Origin: Oscarella lobularis | Taxonomy: Eukaryota > Porifera > Homoscleromorpha > Homosclerophorida > Oscarellidae | Reading direction: 5' to 3' | DNA: 64,000 nucleotides | Assembly (NCBI RefSeq): GCF_947507565.1 | Contig: NC_089190.1 | Coordinates: 1 to 64,000 of the forward strand | Shown here: positions 11,301 to 24,359 of the stretch, in pieces | Position numbering within the stretch: the first letter of the stretch is position 1 | How the letters are laid out: each line of letters starts with the position of its first letter | Translations under genes and position numbers: made by a program | Notes under the pieces: generated by a model | The model's database searches: none | Told to the model about the DNA's origin: nothing | What the model saw: the letters and a program-made list of their open reading frames with translations, nothing else

Positions 11301-14300
11301 GAAGAGAAAGTTGATGGCGTAAACTTTGATTCTAAGAGCCTGAAGATAAAGTTGAGGGCCTAAACCTTTATTCTAAGGGCCTGAAGATAACGTTGAGGGC
11401 CTAAACTCTGATTCTAAGGCCCTGAAGATAAACTTGAGGGCCTAGACTTTGATTCTAAGGCCCTGAAGATAAAGTTGAAGGCCAAAACTTTGATTCTAAG
11501 GCCCTGAAGAGAAATTTGAAGGCCCAAACTTTGATTCTAAGGGTCTGAAGTTAAAGTTCAGAGCCAAAACTCTGATTCTAAGGACCTGAAGATAAAGTTT
11601 AGGGCCTAGACTTTGATTCTAAGGACCTGAAGATAAAGTTGATGGCCTAAACTTTGATACTAAGAGCCTGAAGATAAAGTTGAGGGCCTAAACTTTGATT
11701 CTAAGGACATGAAGATAAAGTTGAGGGCCTAAACTCCGATTCTAAGGACCTGAAGGTAAAGTTGAGAGACTAAACTTTCATTCTAAGGACATGAAGATAA
11801 AGTTGAGGGCCTAAACTTTGATTCTAGGGACCTGAAGATAAAGTTTAGGGCCTAGACTTTGATTCTAAGGACCTGAAGATAAAGTTAAGGGCCTAAACTC
11901 TGATTCTAAGGCCCTGAAGATAAAGTTGAGGGCCTAAACTCTAATTCTAAGACCCTGAAGATAAAGTTGAGGGCCTAGACTTTGATTCTAAGGCCCTGAA
12001 GATAAATTTGAACGCCTAAACTTTGAGTCTAAGGGCGTGAAGATAAAGTTGAGGGCCTAAACTTTGATTCTAAGGACCTGAAGATAAAGTTGAGGGCCTA
12101 AACTTTGATTCTAGGGACCTGAAGATGAAGTTGAGGGCCTAAACTTTGATTCTAGGTACCTGAAGATGAAGTTGAGGGCCTAAACTTTGATTCTAGGGAC
12201 CTGAAGATGAAGTTGAGGGCATAAATTTTGATTCTAAGGACCTGAAGATAAAGTTGAGGGCCTAAACTCTGATTCTAAGGCCCTAAAGATAAAGTTGAGG
12301 GCCTAGACTTTGATTCTAAGGCCCTCAAGATAAAGTTGAAGGCCTAAACTTTGATTCGAAGGCACTGAAGAGAAATTTGAAGGCCCAAACTTTGATTCTA
12401 AGGGTCTGAACTTAAAGTTCAGGGCCAAAACTCTGATTCCAAGGACCTGAAGATAAAGTTGAGGGCCTAGACTTTGATTCTAAGGACCTGAAGATAAAGT
12501 TGAAGGCCAAAACTTTGATTCTAAGGCCCTGAAGAGAAATTTGAAGGCCCAAACTTTGATTCTAAGGGTCTGAAGTTAAAGTTCAGAGCCAAAACTCTGA
12601 TTCTAAGGACCTGAAGATAAAGTTTAGGGCCTAGACTTTGATTCTAAGGACCTGAAGATAAGGTTGATGGCCTAAACTTTGATACTAAGAGCCTGAAGAT
12701 AAACTTGAGGGCCTAAACTTTGATTCTAAGGACATGAAGATAAACTTGAGGGCCTAAACTTTGATTCTAAGGACCTGAAGATAAAGTTGAGGGCCTAAAC
12801 TTTGATTCTAGGGACCTGAAGATAAAGTTTAGGGCCTAGACTTTGATTCTAAGGACCTGAAGATAAAGTTGATGGCCTAAACTTTGATACTAAGAGCCTG
12901 AAGATAAAGTTGAGGGCCTAAACTCCGATTCTAAGACCTGAAGATAAAGTTGAGAGACTAAACTTTGATTCTAAGGACCTGAAGATAAAGTTGAGGGACT
13001 AAACTTTGATTCTAGGGACCTGAAGATAAAGTTGAGAGACTAAACTTTGATTCTAAGGACCTGAAGATAAAGTTGAGAGACTAAACTTTGATTCTAAGGA
13101 CCTGAAGATAAAGTTGAGGGCCTAGACTTTGATTCTAAGGACCTGAAGATAAAGTTGAGGGCCTAGACTTTGATTCTAAGGCCCTGAAGATAAAGTTGAA
13201 GGCCTAAACTTTAATTGTAAGGGTCTGAAGTTAAAGTTCAGGGCAAAACTTTGATTCTAAGGCCCTGAAGAGAAAGTTGATGGCGTAAACTTTGATTCTA
13301 AGAGCCTGAAGATAAAGTTGAGGGCCTAAACCTTTATTCTAAGGGCCTGAAGATAACGTTGAGGGCCTAGACTTTGATTCTAAGGGCCTGAAGATAAAAT
13401 TGAGGGCCTAAACTCTGATTCTAAGGCCCGGAAGATAAACTTGAGGGCCTAGACTTTGATTCTAAGGCCCTGAAGATAAAGTTGAAGGCCAAAACTTTGA
13501 TTCTAAGGCCCTGAAGAGAAATTTGAAGGCCCAAACTTTGATTCTAAGGGTCTGAAGTTAAACTTCAGAGCCAATACTCTGATTCTAAGGACCTGAAGAT
13601 AAAGTTTAGGGCCTAGACTTTGATTCTAAGGACCTGAAGATAAAGTTGATGGCCTAAACTTTGATACTAAGAGCCTGAAGATAAAGTTGAGGGCCTAAAC
13701 TTTGATTCTAAGGACATGAAGATAAAGTTGAGGGCCTAAACTCCGATTCTAAGGACCTGAAGATAAAGTTGAGAGACTAAACTTTGATTCTAAGGACATG
13801 AAGATAAAGTTGAGGGCCTAAACTTTGATTCTAGGGACCAGAAGATAAAGTTTAGGGCCTAGACTTTGATTCTAAGGACCTGAAGATAAAGTTGAGGGCC
13901 TAAACTCTGATTCTAAGGCCCTGAAGATAAAGTTGAGGGCCTAAACTCTAATTCTAAGACCCTGAAGATAAAGTTGAGGGCCTAAACTCCGATTCTAAGA
14001 CCTGAAGATAAAGTTGAGAGACTAAACTTTGATTCTAAGGACCTGAAGATAAAGTTGAGGGACTAAACTTTGATTCTAGGGACCTGAAGATAAAGTTGAG
14101 AGACTAAACTTTGATTCTAAGGACCTGAAGATAAAGTTGAGAGACTAAACTTTGATTCTAAGGACCTGAAGATAAAGTTGAGGGCCTAAACTTTGATTCT
14201 AGGGACCTGAAGATAAAATTGAGAGACTAAACTTTGATTCTAAGGACCTGAAGATAAAGTTAAGAGACTAAACTTTGATTCTAAGTCCCTGAAGATAAAG

Positions 14301-17300
14301 TTGAACGCCCAAACTTTGATTCTAAGGGCCTGAAGATAAAGTTGAAGGCCTAAACTTTGATTCTAAGGCCCTGAAGAGAAAGTTGAGAGACTAAACTTTG
14401 ATTCTAGGGACCTGAAGATGAAGTTGAGGGCCTAAATTTTGATTCTAAGGACCTGAAGATAAAGTTGAGGGCCTAACCTCTGATTCTAAGGCCCTGAAGA
14501 CAAAGTTGAGGGCATAGACTTTGATTCTAAGGCCCTGAAGATAAAGTCGAAAGCCTAAACTTTGATTCTAAGGCCCTGAAGAGAAATTTGAAGGCCCAAA
14601 CTTTGATTCTAAGAGTCTGAAGTTAAAGTTCAGAGACAAAACTCTGATTCTAAGGACCTGAAGATAAAGTTGAGGGCCTAGACTTTGATTCTAAGGCCCT
14701 GAAGATAAAGTTGAAGGCCTAAACTTTGATTCTAAGGGTCTGAAGTTAAAGTTCAGGGCAAAACTTTGATTCTAAGGCCCTGAAGAGAAAGTTGATGGCG
14801 TAAACTTTGATTCTAAGAGCCTGAAGATAAAGTTGAGGGCCTAAACCTTTATTCTAAGGGCCTGAAGATAACGTTGAGGGCCTAGACTTTGATTCTAAGG
14901 GCCTGAAGATAAAGTTGAGGGCCTAAACTTTGATTCTAAGGACCTGAAGATAAAGTTGAGGGCCTAAACTTTGATTCTAGGGACCTCAAGATGAAGTTGA
15001 GGGCCTAAACTTTGATTCTAGGGACCTGAAGATGAAGTTGAGGGCCTAAACTTTGATTCTAGGGACCTGAAGATGAAGTTGAGGGCCTAAATTTTGATTC
15101 TAAGGACCTGAAGATAAAGTTGAGGGCCTAAACTCTGATTCTAAGGCCCTCAAGATAAAGTTGAAGGCCTAAACTTTGATTCTAAGGCACTGAAGAGAAA
15201 TTTGAAGGCCCAAACTTTGATTCTAATTGTCTGAATTCAAAGTTCAGGGCCAAAACTCTGATTCCAAGGACCTGAAGATAAAGTTGAGGGCCTAGACTTT
15301 GATTCTAAGGACCTGAAGATAAAGTTGAAAACCAAAACTTTGATTCTAAGGCCCTGAAGAGAAATTTGAAGGCCCAAACTTTGATTCTAAGGACCTGAAG
15401 ATAAAGTTGATGGCCTAAACTTTGATACTAAGAGCCTGAAGATAAACTTGAGGGCCTAAACTTTGATTCTAAGGACATGAAGATAAATTTGAGGGCCTAA
15501 ACTCCAATTCTAAGGACCTGAAGATAAAGTTGAGAGACTAAACTTTGATTCTAAGTCCCTGAAGATAAAGTTGAACGCCCAAACTTTGATTCTAAGGGCC
15601 TGAAGATAAAGTTGAAGGTCTAAACTTTGATTCTAAGGCCCTGAAGAGAAAGTTGAGGGCCTAAACTTTGATTCTAGGGACCTGAAGATGAAGTTGAGGG
15701 CCTAAATTTTGATTCTAAGGACCTGAAGATAAAGTTGAGGGCCTAAACTCTGATTCTAAGGCCCTCAAGATAAAGTTGAAGGCCTAAACTTTGATTCTAA
15801 GGCACTGAAGAGAAATTTGAAGGCCCAAACTTTGATTCTAATTGTCTGAATTCAAAGTTCAGGGCCAAAACTCTGATTCCAAGGACCTGAAGATAAAGTT
15901 GAGGGCCTAGACTTTGATTCTAAGGACCTGAAGATAAAGTTGAAAACCAAAACTTTGATTCTAAGGCCCTGAAGAGAAATTTGAAGGCCCAAACTTTGAT
16001 TCTAAGGACCTGAAGATAAAGTTGATGGCCTAAACTTTGATACTAAGAGCCTGAAGATAAACTTGAGGGCCTAAACTTTGATTCTAAGGACATGAAGATA
16101 AATTTGAGGGCCTAAACTCCAATTCTAAGGACCTGAAGATAAAGTTGAGAGACTAAACTTTGATTCTAAGTCCCTGAAGATAAAGTTGAACGCCCAAACT
16201 TTGATTCTAAGGGCCTGAAGATAAAGTTGAAGGTCTAAACTTTGATTCTAAGGCCCTGAAGAGAAAGTTGAGAGACTAAACTTTGATTCTAGGGACCTGA
16301 AGATGAAGTTGAGGGCCTAAATTTTGATTCTAAGGACCTGAAGATAAAGTTGAGGGCCTAACCTCTGATTCTAAGGCCCTGAAGACAAAGTTGAGGGCCT
16401 AGACTTTGATTCTAAGGCCCTGAAGATAAAGTCGAAAGCCTAAACTTTGATTCTAAGGCCCTGAAGAGAAATTTGAAGGCCCAAACTTTGATTCTAAGGG
16501 TCTGAAGTTAAAGTTCAGAGCCAAAACTCTGATTCTAAGGACCTGAAGATAAAGTTGAGGGCCTAGACTTTGATTCTAAGGCCCTGAAGATAAAGTTGAA
16601 GGCCTAAACTTTGATTCTAAGGGTCTGAAGTTAAAGTTCAGGGCAAAACTTTGATTCTAAGGCCCTGAAGAGAAAGTTGATGGCCTAAACTTTGATACTA
16701 AGAGCCTGAAGATAAAGTTGAGGGCCTAAACTCCGATTCTAAGACCTGAAGATAAAGTTGAGAGACTAAACTTTGATTCTAAGGACCTGAAGATAAAGTT
16801 GAGGGACTAAACTTTGATTCTAGGGACCTGAAGATAAAGTTGAGAGACTAAACTTTGATTCTAAGGACCTGAAGATAAAGTTGAGAGACTAAACTTTGAT
16901 TCTAAGGACCTGAAGATAAAGTTGAGGGCCTAAACTTTGATTCTAGGGACCTGAAGATAAAATTGAGAGACTAAACTTTGATTCTAAGGACCTGAAGATA
17001 AAGTTGAGAGACTAAACTTTGATTCTAAGTCCCTAAAGATAAAGTTGAGGGCCTAAACCTTTATTCTAAGGGTCTGAAGTTAAAATTCAGAGCCAAAACT
17101 CTGATTCTAAGGACCTGAAGATAAAGTTGAGGGCCTAGACTTTGATTCTAAGGACCTGAAGATAAAGTTGATGGCCTAAACTCTGATTCTAAGGCCCTGA
17201 AGATAAAGTTGAGGGACTAAACTTTTATTCTAAGGGCCTGAAGATAAAGTTGAGGGCCTAAACTCTGATTCTAAGGCCCTGAAGATAAATTTGAGGGTCT

Positions 17301-18897
17301 AAACTTTGATTCTAATGAGCTAAACATAAAGTTGAGGGCATAAACTTTGATTCTAAGGCCCTGAGAATAAAGTTGAACGCCTAATCTTTGATTCTAAGGG
17401 CCTGAAGATAAAGTTGAGAGACTAAACTTTGATTCTAAGACAGTGAAGATAAAGTTGAGGGCCTAGACTTTGATTCTAAGGCCCTGAAGATAAAGTTGAA
17501 GGCCTAAACTTTGATTCTAAGGCCCTGAAGAGAAATTTGAAGGCCCAAACTTTGATTCTAAGGGTCTGAAGTTAAAGTTCAGGGCCAAAACTCTGATTCC
17601 AAGGACCTGAAGATAAAGTTGAGGGCCTAAACTTATATTCTAAGGGCCTGAAGATAAAGTTGAGGGCCTAGACATTGATTCTAAGGGCCTGAAGATAAAG
17701 TTGAGGGCCTAAACTCTGATTCTAAGTCCCGGAAGATAAAGTTGAGGGCCTAAACTTTGATTCTAAGGACCTGAAGATAAAGTTGAGGGCCTAAACTTTG
17801 ATTCTAGGGACCTGAAGATGAAGTTGAGGGCCTAAACTCTGATTCTAAGGCCCTGAAGATAAAGTTGAGGGCCTAGACTTTGATTCTAAGGCCCTGAAGA
17901 TAAAGTTGAAGGCCTAAACTCTGATTCTAAGGCCCTGAAGATAAAGTTGAGGGACTAAACTTTTATTCTAAGGACCTGAAGATAAAGTTGAGGGCCTAAA
18001 CTCTGATTCTAAGGCCCTGAAGATAAATTTGAGGGTCTAAACTTTGATTCTAATGAGCTAAACATAAAGTTGAGGGCATAAACTTTGATTCTAAGGCCCT
18101 GAGAATAAAGTTGAACGCCTAATCTTTGATTCTAAGGGCCTGAAGATAAAGTTGAGAGACTAAACTTTGATTCTAAGACAGTGAAGATAAAGTTGAGGGC
18201 CTAGACTTTGATTCTAAGGCCCTGAAGATAAAGTTGAAGGCCTAAACTTTGATTCTAAGGCCCTGAAGAGAAATTTGAAGGCCCAAACTTTGATTCTAAG
18301 GGTCTGAAGTTAAAGTTCAGGGCCAAAACTCTGATTCCAAGGACCTGAAGAAAAAGTTGAGGGCCTAAACTTATATTCTAAGGGCCTGAAGATAAAGTTG
18401 AGGGCCTAGACATTGATTCTAAGGGCCTGAAGATAAAGTTGAGGGCCTAAACTCTGATTCTAAGTCCCGGAAGATAAAGTTGAGGGCCTAAACTTTGATT
18501 CTAAGGACCTGAAGATAAAGTTGAGGGCCTAAACTTTGATTCTAGGGACCTGAAGATGAAGTTGAGGGCATAAATTTTGATTCTAAGGACCTGAAGATAA
18601 AGTTGAGGGCCTAAACTCTGATTCTAAGGCCCTGAAGATAAAGTTGAGGGCCTAGACTTTGATTCTAAGGCCCTGAAGATAAAGTTGAAGGCCTAAACTT
18701 TGATTCTAAGGCCCTGAAGAGAAATTTGAAGGCCCAAACTTTGATTCTAAGGGTCTGAAGTTAAAGTTCAGGGCCTAAACTCTGATTCCAAGGACCTGAA
18801 GATAAAGTTGAGGGCCTAAACTTTGATTCTAAGGAGCTAAAGATAAAGTTGAGGGCCTAAACTTCGATTCTAAGGCATTGAAGATAAAGTTGAGGGC

Positions 18898-21800
18898 CCA
18901 ACGGGTCTCTCCTGTAATAAATTACAGCGAAATTACAGGGGTTAGCCAACGGGTCTCTCCTGTAATAAATTAGAGCGAATTTACAGGGGGTTAGTAAACG
19001 GGTCTCTCCTGTAATAAAATACAGCGAAAATACAGGGGGTTAGCAAACGGGTCTCTCCTGTAATAAATTACAGCGAATTTATAGGGGGTTAGCCAACGGG
19101 TCTCTCCTGTAATAAATTACAGCAAAATTACAGGAGGTTAGCCAACGGTTCTCTTCTGTAATAAATTACAGCGAAATTACAGGGGGTTAGCAAACAAGTC
19201 TCTCCTGTAATAAATTACAGCGAAATTACAGGAGCTAGCCAAAGGGTCTCTCCTGTAATAAATTACAGCGAAATTACAGGAGGTTAGCCAAGGGTTCTCT
19301 TCTGTAATAAATTACAGCGAAATTACAGGGGGTTAGCAAACAAGTCTCTCCTGTAATAAATTACAGCGAAATTACAGGGGCTAGCCAACGGGTCTCTCCT
19401 GTAATAAATTACAGCGAAATTAAAGTGGGTTAGCCAACGGGTTTCTCCTGTAATAAATTACAGCGAAATTACAGGGGCTAGCCAACGGGTCTCTCCTGTA
19501 ATAAATTACAGCGAAATTAAAGGGGGTTAGCCAACGGGTTTCTCCTGTAATAAATTACAGCGAAATTACAGGGGCTAGCCAACGGGTCTCTCCTGTAATA
19601 AATTACAGCGAAATTACAGGGGGTTAGCCAACGGGTTCCTCCTGTAATAAATTACAGCGAAATTACAGGGGCTAGCCAACGGGTCTCTCCTGTAATAAAT
19701 TACAGCGAAATTACAGGGGGTTAGCCAACGGGTTTCTCCTGTAATAAATTACAGCGAAATTACAGGGGCTAGCCAACGGGTATCTCCTGTAATAAATTGC
19801 AGCGAAATTACAGGGGGTTAGCCAACGGGTTTCTCCTGTAATAAATTACAGCGAAATTACAGGGGCTAGCCAACGGGTCTCTCCTGTAATAAATTACAGC
19901 GAAATTAAAGTGGGTTAGCCAACGGGTTTCTCCTGTAATAAATTACAGCGAAATTACAGGGGCTAGCCTACGGGTCTCTCCTGTAATAAATTACAGAAAA
20001 ATTACAGGGGGGCTAGCCAACGGAACCCTCCTGTAATAAATTACAGAAAAATTACACGGGGTTAGCCAAAGGGTATCTCCTGTAATAAATTACAGCGAAA
20101 TTACAGGGGCTTAGCCAACGGGTATCTCCTGTAATAAATTACAGCGAAATTACAGGGGGTTAGCCAACGGGTTTCTCCTGTAATAAATTACAGCGAAATT
20201 ACAGGGGCTAGCCAACGGGTCTCTCCTGTAATAAATTGCAGCGAAATTACAGGGGGTTAGCCAACGGGTTTCTCCTGTAATAAATTACAGCGAAATTAAA
20301 GTGGGTTAGCCAACGGGTTTCTCCTGTAATAAATTACAGCGAAATTACAGGGGCTAGCCAACGGGTCTCTCCTGTAATAAATTACAGCGAAATTAAAGGG
20401 GGTTAGCCAACGGGTTTCTCCTGTAATAAATTACAGCGAAATTGCAGGGGCTAGCCAACGGGTCTCTCCTGTAATAAATTACAGCGAAATTAAAGGGGGT
20501 TAGCCAACGGGTTTCTCCTGTAATAAATTACAGCGAAATTACAGGGGCTAGCCAACGGGTCTCTCCTGTAATAAATTGCAGCGAAATTACAGGGGGTTAG
20601 CCAACGGGTTTCTCCTGTAATAAATTACAGCGAAATTACAGGGGCTAGCCAACGGGTCTCTCCTGTAATAAATTACAGCGAAATTAAAGTGGGTTAGCCA
20701 ACGGGTTTCTCCTGTAATAAATTACAGCGAAATTACAGGGGCTAGCCAACGGGTCTCTCCTGTAATAAATTACAGCGAAATTAAAGTGGGTTAGCCAACG
20801 GGTTTCTCCTGTAATAAATTACAGCGAAATTACAGGGGCTAGCCAACGGGTCTCTCCTGTAATAAATTACAGCGAAATTAAAGGGGGTTAGCCAACGGGT
20901 TTCTCCTGTAATAAATTACAGCGAAATTACAGGGGCTAGCCAACGGGTCTCTCCTGTAATAAATTGCAGCGAAATTACAGGGGGTTAGCCAACGGGTTTC
21001 TCCTGTAATAAATTACAGCGAAATTACAGGGGCTAGCCAACGGGTCTCTCCTGTAATAAATTACAGCGAAATTAAAGTGGGTTAGCCAACGGGTTTCTCC
21101 TGTAATAAATTACAGCGAAATTACAGGAGCTAGCCAACGGGTCTCTCCTGTAATAAATTACAGCGAAATTAAAGTGGGTTAGCCAACGGGTTTCTCCTGT
21201 AATAAATTACAGCGAAATTACAGGGGCTAGCCAACGGGTCTCTCCTGTAATAAATTACAGCGAAATTAAAGGGGGTTAGCCAACGGGTTTCTCCTGTAAT
21301 AAATTACAGCGAAATTACAGGGGCTAGCCAACGGGTCTCTCCTGTAATAAATTACAGCGAAATTACAGGGGGTTAGCCAACGGGTTTCTCCTGTAATAAA
21401 TTACAGCGAAATTACAGGGGCTAGCCAACGGGTCTCTCCTGTAATAAATTACAGCGAAATTACAGGGGGTTAGCCAACGGGTTTCTCCTGTAATAAATTA
21501 CAGCGAATTTACAGGGGGTTAGCCAACGGGTCTCTCCTGTAATAAATTACAGCAAAATTACAGGAGGTTAGCCAACGGTTCTCTTCTGTAATAAATTACA
21601 GCGAAATTACAGGGGGTTAGCAAACAAGTCTCTCCTGTAATAAATTACAGCGAAATTACAGGAGCTAGCCAAAGGGTCTCTCCTGTAATAAATTACAGCG
21701 AAATTACAGGAGGTTAGCCAACGGTTCTCTTCTGTAATAAATTACAGCGAAATTACAGGGGGTTAGCAAACAAGTCTCTCCTGTAATAAATTACAGCGAA

Positions 21801-22271
21801 ATTACAGGAGCTAGCCAAAGGGTCTCTCCTGTAATAAATTACAGCGAAATTACAGGAGGTTAGCCAACGGTTCTCTTCTGTAATAAATTACAGCGAAATT
21901 ACAGGGGGTTAGCAAACAAGTCTCTCCTGTAATAAATTACAGCGAAATTACAGGGGCTAGCCAACGGGTCTCTCCTGTAATAAATTACAGCGAAATTAAA
22001 GTGGGTTAGCCAACGGGTTTCTCCTGTAATAAATTACAGCGAAATTACAGGGGCTAGCCAACGGGTCTCTCCTGTAATAAATTACAGCGAAATTAAAGGG
22101 GGTTAGCCAACGGGTTTCTCCTGTAATAAATTACAGCGAAATTACAGGGGCTAGCCAACGGGTCTCTCCTGTAATAAATTGCAGCGAAATTACAGGGGGT
22201 TAGCCAACGGGTTTCTCCTGTAATAAATTACAGCGAAATTACAGGGGGCTAGCTAACGGGTTTCTCCTGTA
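18898..22271. repeat. Dimeric 48/49-bp satellite (97-bp higher-order unit), ~69 monomers
   Basis: Two monomer types alternate. One ends TTACAGGGGCTAGC (48 bp); the other ends TTACAGGGGGTTAGC or TTAAAGTGGGTTAGC (49 bp). Equivalent points recur every 97 bp (for example 20,169 and 20,266). Every unit contains CCTGTAAT and, in most, the exact inverse ATTACAGG 13 bases later, so single strands could fold. A block of variant units (TTCTCTTCTG, CAAACAAGTC) near 19,070-19,380 recurs near 21,500-21,960. Confidence 0.96.
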
Positions 22272-22302
22272 AGGACAAATTGTCCCCAGGACCAATTGTC
22301 GC
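22272..22302. repeat. Isolated units of the 15-bp palindromic satellite
   Basis: GGACAAATTGTCCCCAGG followed by ACCAATTGTC fuses directly to the end of the 48/49-bp array. The same repeat resumes only at 23,297, so these two units are split from their array by about 1 kb of unique sequence. Confidence 0.85.
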
Positions 22303-23296
22303 CAAATTCCAAACCACAATGCTCTACGATGAAGGGAAAGACGTCTACGAGACGTTCGAAGCGAGTCCGAAACGCAAAAGTTGGATTTAGAAAAATTTTG
22401 ACCAAATTTCGATTGCACGCGAAAAAAACCTTTTCGTGCCTTTCAGCCATCCCAAATCCTCCTCAAAAAACCAAAAAACGGCAGCAGAAAATCGAAGGAC
22501 AAAAATCGATTTTCCAATTTGCGACTCATTTCGCGAAAAAGCGCACAACTCTGCAAGGAGACGTCGCACGAGCACCGCACCGGTGCCATTCGATTCGTCG
22601 TGGTCTCACAAATAAAACCTGGTACCACGTTTACCAATTTTCGCCAATTTGTGACATAAAATTAAGCGAAACAAACAATACGCCTACGCGCGTACACCGT
22701 AAACGACACCACTTTAACCGTGCCGCCACTCCGCGACGCCGCGTCGTACGACAATAAGCGGCACGTCGATCGAGAGGGCATATGGTGCAGTTTACAAATT
22801 GCCGCCACTCCACGGCATCCGAGTCGCCGTTTGCCGTAGAGCACGTGCGAAAGAAAGGGAACACGCCCCCTTTTACGGACACATTAATTCGGCGAAAACG
22901 ACGCCGAAAGCGACGCTTCGCGTCGCAAAACGTTCTAAACCGTCTCGAATCCTTCGTTTCGAAGCCATTCGAAACGAAAAATTCACTATTCGAAGCTCGC
23001 GCCACCACTTGGCGACGCGACGCGTTCGAACGAGCGCTCCGCGGGCGACGAACGCTCTAAAACTGCTTCGTAACTATCTACTACTTACCTTTTGACGTCG
23101 CTCGGACCTTCGCATCGTCGAAAACGAGCCAGAAACCGTGTTTCTAAACAAGACGCGCGCGCTAACATACGCACGTGACCTCACCGGTTCAACATGTTGA
23201 CGTCATAAATAAACTATTAACAATCGGGGTTTCACATTGCTACGCCTATAGAATGGCACGGCAACACGTACAGAGCAGTTTCGCGAAGATTGGACG
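22303..23296. other. Unique CG-rich block inside the 15-bp satellite
   Basis: About 994 bp with frequent CG and TTCGAA motifs, unlike the satellites on both sides. Open frames up to 153 codons occur on several frames of both strands and are rich in K/R, as expected from base composition. I recognise no domain. It could be a non-autonomous insertion or older subtelomeric sequence trapped between arrays. Confidence 0.4.
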
Positions 23297-24101
23297 AGGG
23301 ACAATTTGTCCCAAGGACAAATTGTTCCAGGACAAATTGTCCCAGGACAAATTGTCCGAGGACAAATTGTCCACAGGACAAATTGTCCCAGGACAAATTG
23401 TCCCAGGACAAATTGTCCCCCGGGCAAATTGTCCCAGGACAAATATTCCCCAGGACAAATTCTCCCACGACAAATTGTCCCCAGGACAAATTGTCCCCAG
23501 GACAAATTGTCCCAGGACAAATTGTCCCAGTTTGTCCCCAGGACAAGTTGTCTCAGGACAAATTGTCTTCAGGACAAATTGTCCCAGGAAAAATTGTCCC
23601 AGGACCAATTGTCCCAGGAAAATTGTCTCCAGTACAAATTGTCCCAGGACAAATTGTCCCCAGGAGAAATTGTCCCAGGACAAATTGTCCCAGTTTGTCC
23701 CCAGGACAAATTGTCCCAGGACAAATTGTCTCAGGACAAATTGTCTTCAGGACAAATTGTCCCAGGACAAATTGTCCCAGGACAAATTTTCTTCCGGACA
23801 AATTGTCCCCAGGACAAATTGTCCGAGGAGAAATTGTCTCAGGACCAATTGTCCCAGGACAATTCTCCCCAGGACAAATTGTCTTGGGACAATTTGTCTT
23901 GGGACAATTTGTCCTGGGGACAATTTGTCCTGGGACAAATTTTCCTGGGACAATTTGTCCTGGGGACAATTTTTCCTTGTTTCAATTTGTCGAGGGACAA
24001 TTTGTCATGGGGACAATTTGTCCTGGGACAATTTGTCCTGGGGACAATTTGTCCTGGGACAATTTGTCCTTGTGACAATTTGTCCTGGGACAATTTTTCC
24101 G
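23297..24101. repeat. 15-16 bp palindromic satellite with an orientation switch
   Basis: The monomer is (C)CAGGACAAATTGTCC; its core GGACAAATTGTCC is a 13-bp odd palindrome. From 23,313 to about 23,880 units read GGACAAATTGTCC, and from about 23,884 to 24,100 they read GGACAATTTGTCC, the reverse complement. The array is therefore a large imperfect inverted repeat centred near 23,884. All frames stay open because the unit lacks stops; these are not genes. Confidence 0.95.
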
Positions 24102-24103
24102 GG

Positions 24104-24200
24104 AAAAGGTAGAACCTTCACTCGATGTGAAGGTAGAACCTTCATTCGTTGTGAAGTTACAACCTACACTCCTAGCGAAGGTAGAACTTTCACTTGTTGA
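24104..24200. repeat. 24-bp tandem repeat with hairpin core
   Basis: Four units of about 24 bp, consensus GAAGGTAGAACCTTCACTCG. The core GAAGGT-AGA-ACCTTC is a perfect inverted repeat in units 1 and 2 and is decayed in units 3 and 4. Confidence 0.85.
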
Positions 24201-24359
24201 GAATAAATGCTGCATTAATTCCGAATAAATGCCGCATTAATTCCGAAGTCTCACTAATATCAAACTACTTATATTGGAGGTCTCACTAGTATCAAACTAC
24301 CTATACTGGGGGTCTCACTAATATCAATTTTCCTATATTTGAGGTCTCAATAGTATCAA
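24201..24359. repeat. Two short tandem repeats (22-bp and ~33-bp units)
   Basis: GAATAAATGCTGCATTAATT occurs twice at 24,201-24,245. Four copies of a unit starting GGTCTCACTAATATCAA, about 32-33 bp each, then fill 24,246-24,359. No gene is seen. Confidence 0.8.

Larger units (their letters stand above)
2637..18899. repeat. Subtelomeric satellite, 41-bp monomer, ~397 copies
   Basis: The monomer starts ACTTTGATTCTAAGGNCCTG and continues AAGATAAAGTTGAGGGCCTAA, 41 bp in total (checked between copies starting at 2,716 and 2,757). Variants alter the central GGNCCT and the GAGGGCC end. Each monomer contains ACTTT and AAAGT in opposite orientation, and some also pair GGCCCT with AGGGCC. No open frame of useful length exists in either strand over 16 kb, so this is non-coding. 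Confidence 0.97.

Noticed and set aside
18898-22271. Regularly spaced 48/49-bp repeats that might suggest a CRISPR-like array
   Set aside because: The repeats are contiguous with no unique spacers, in a eukaryotic subtelomere, and no cas-like genes are present.
23175-24215. Open frames up to 341 codons (CPRTN/QDKLS repeats) in the 15-bp satellite
   Set aside because: Open in nearly all frames on both strands because the repeat unit lacks stop triplets; composition is purely that of the repeat.
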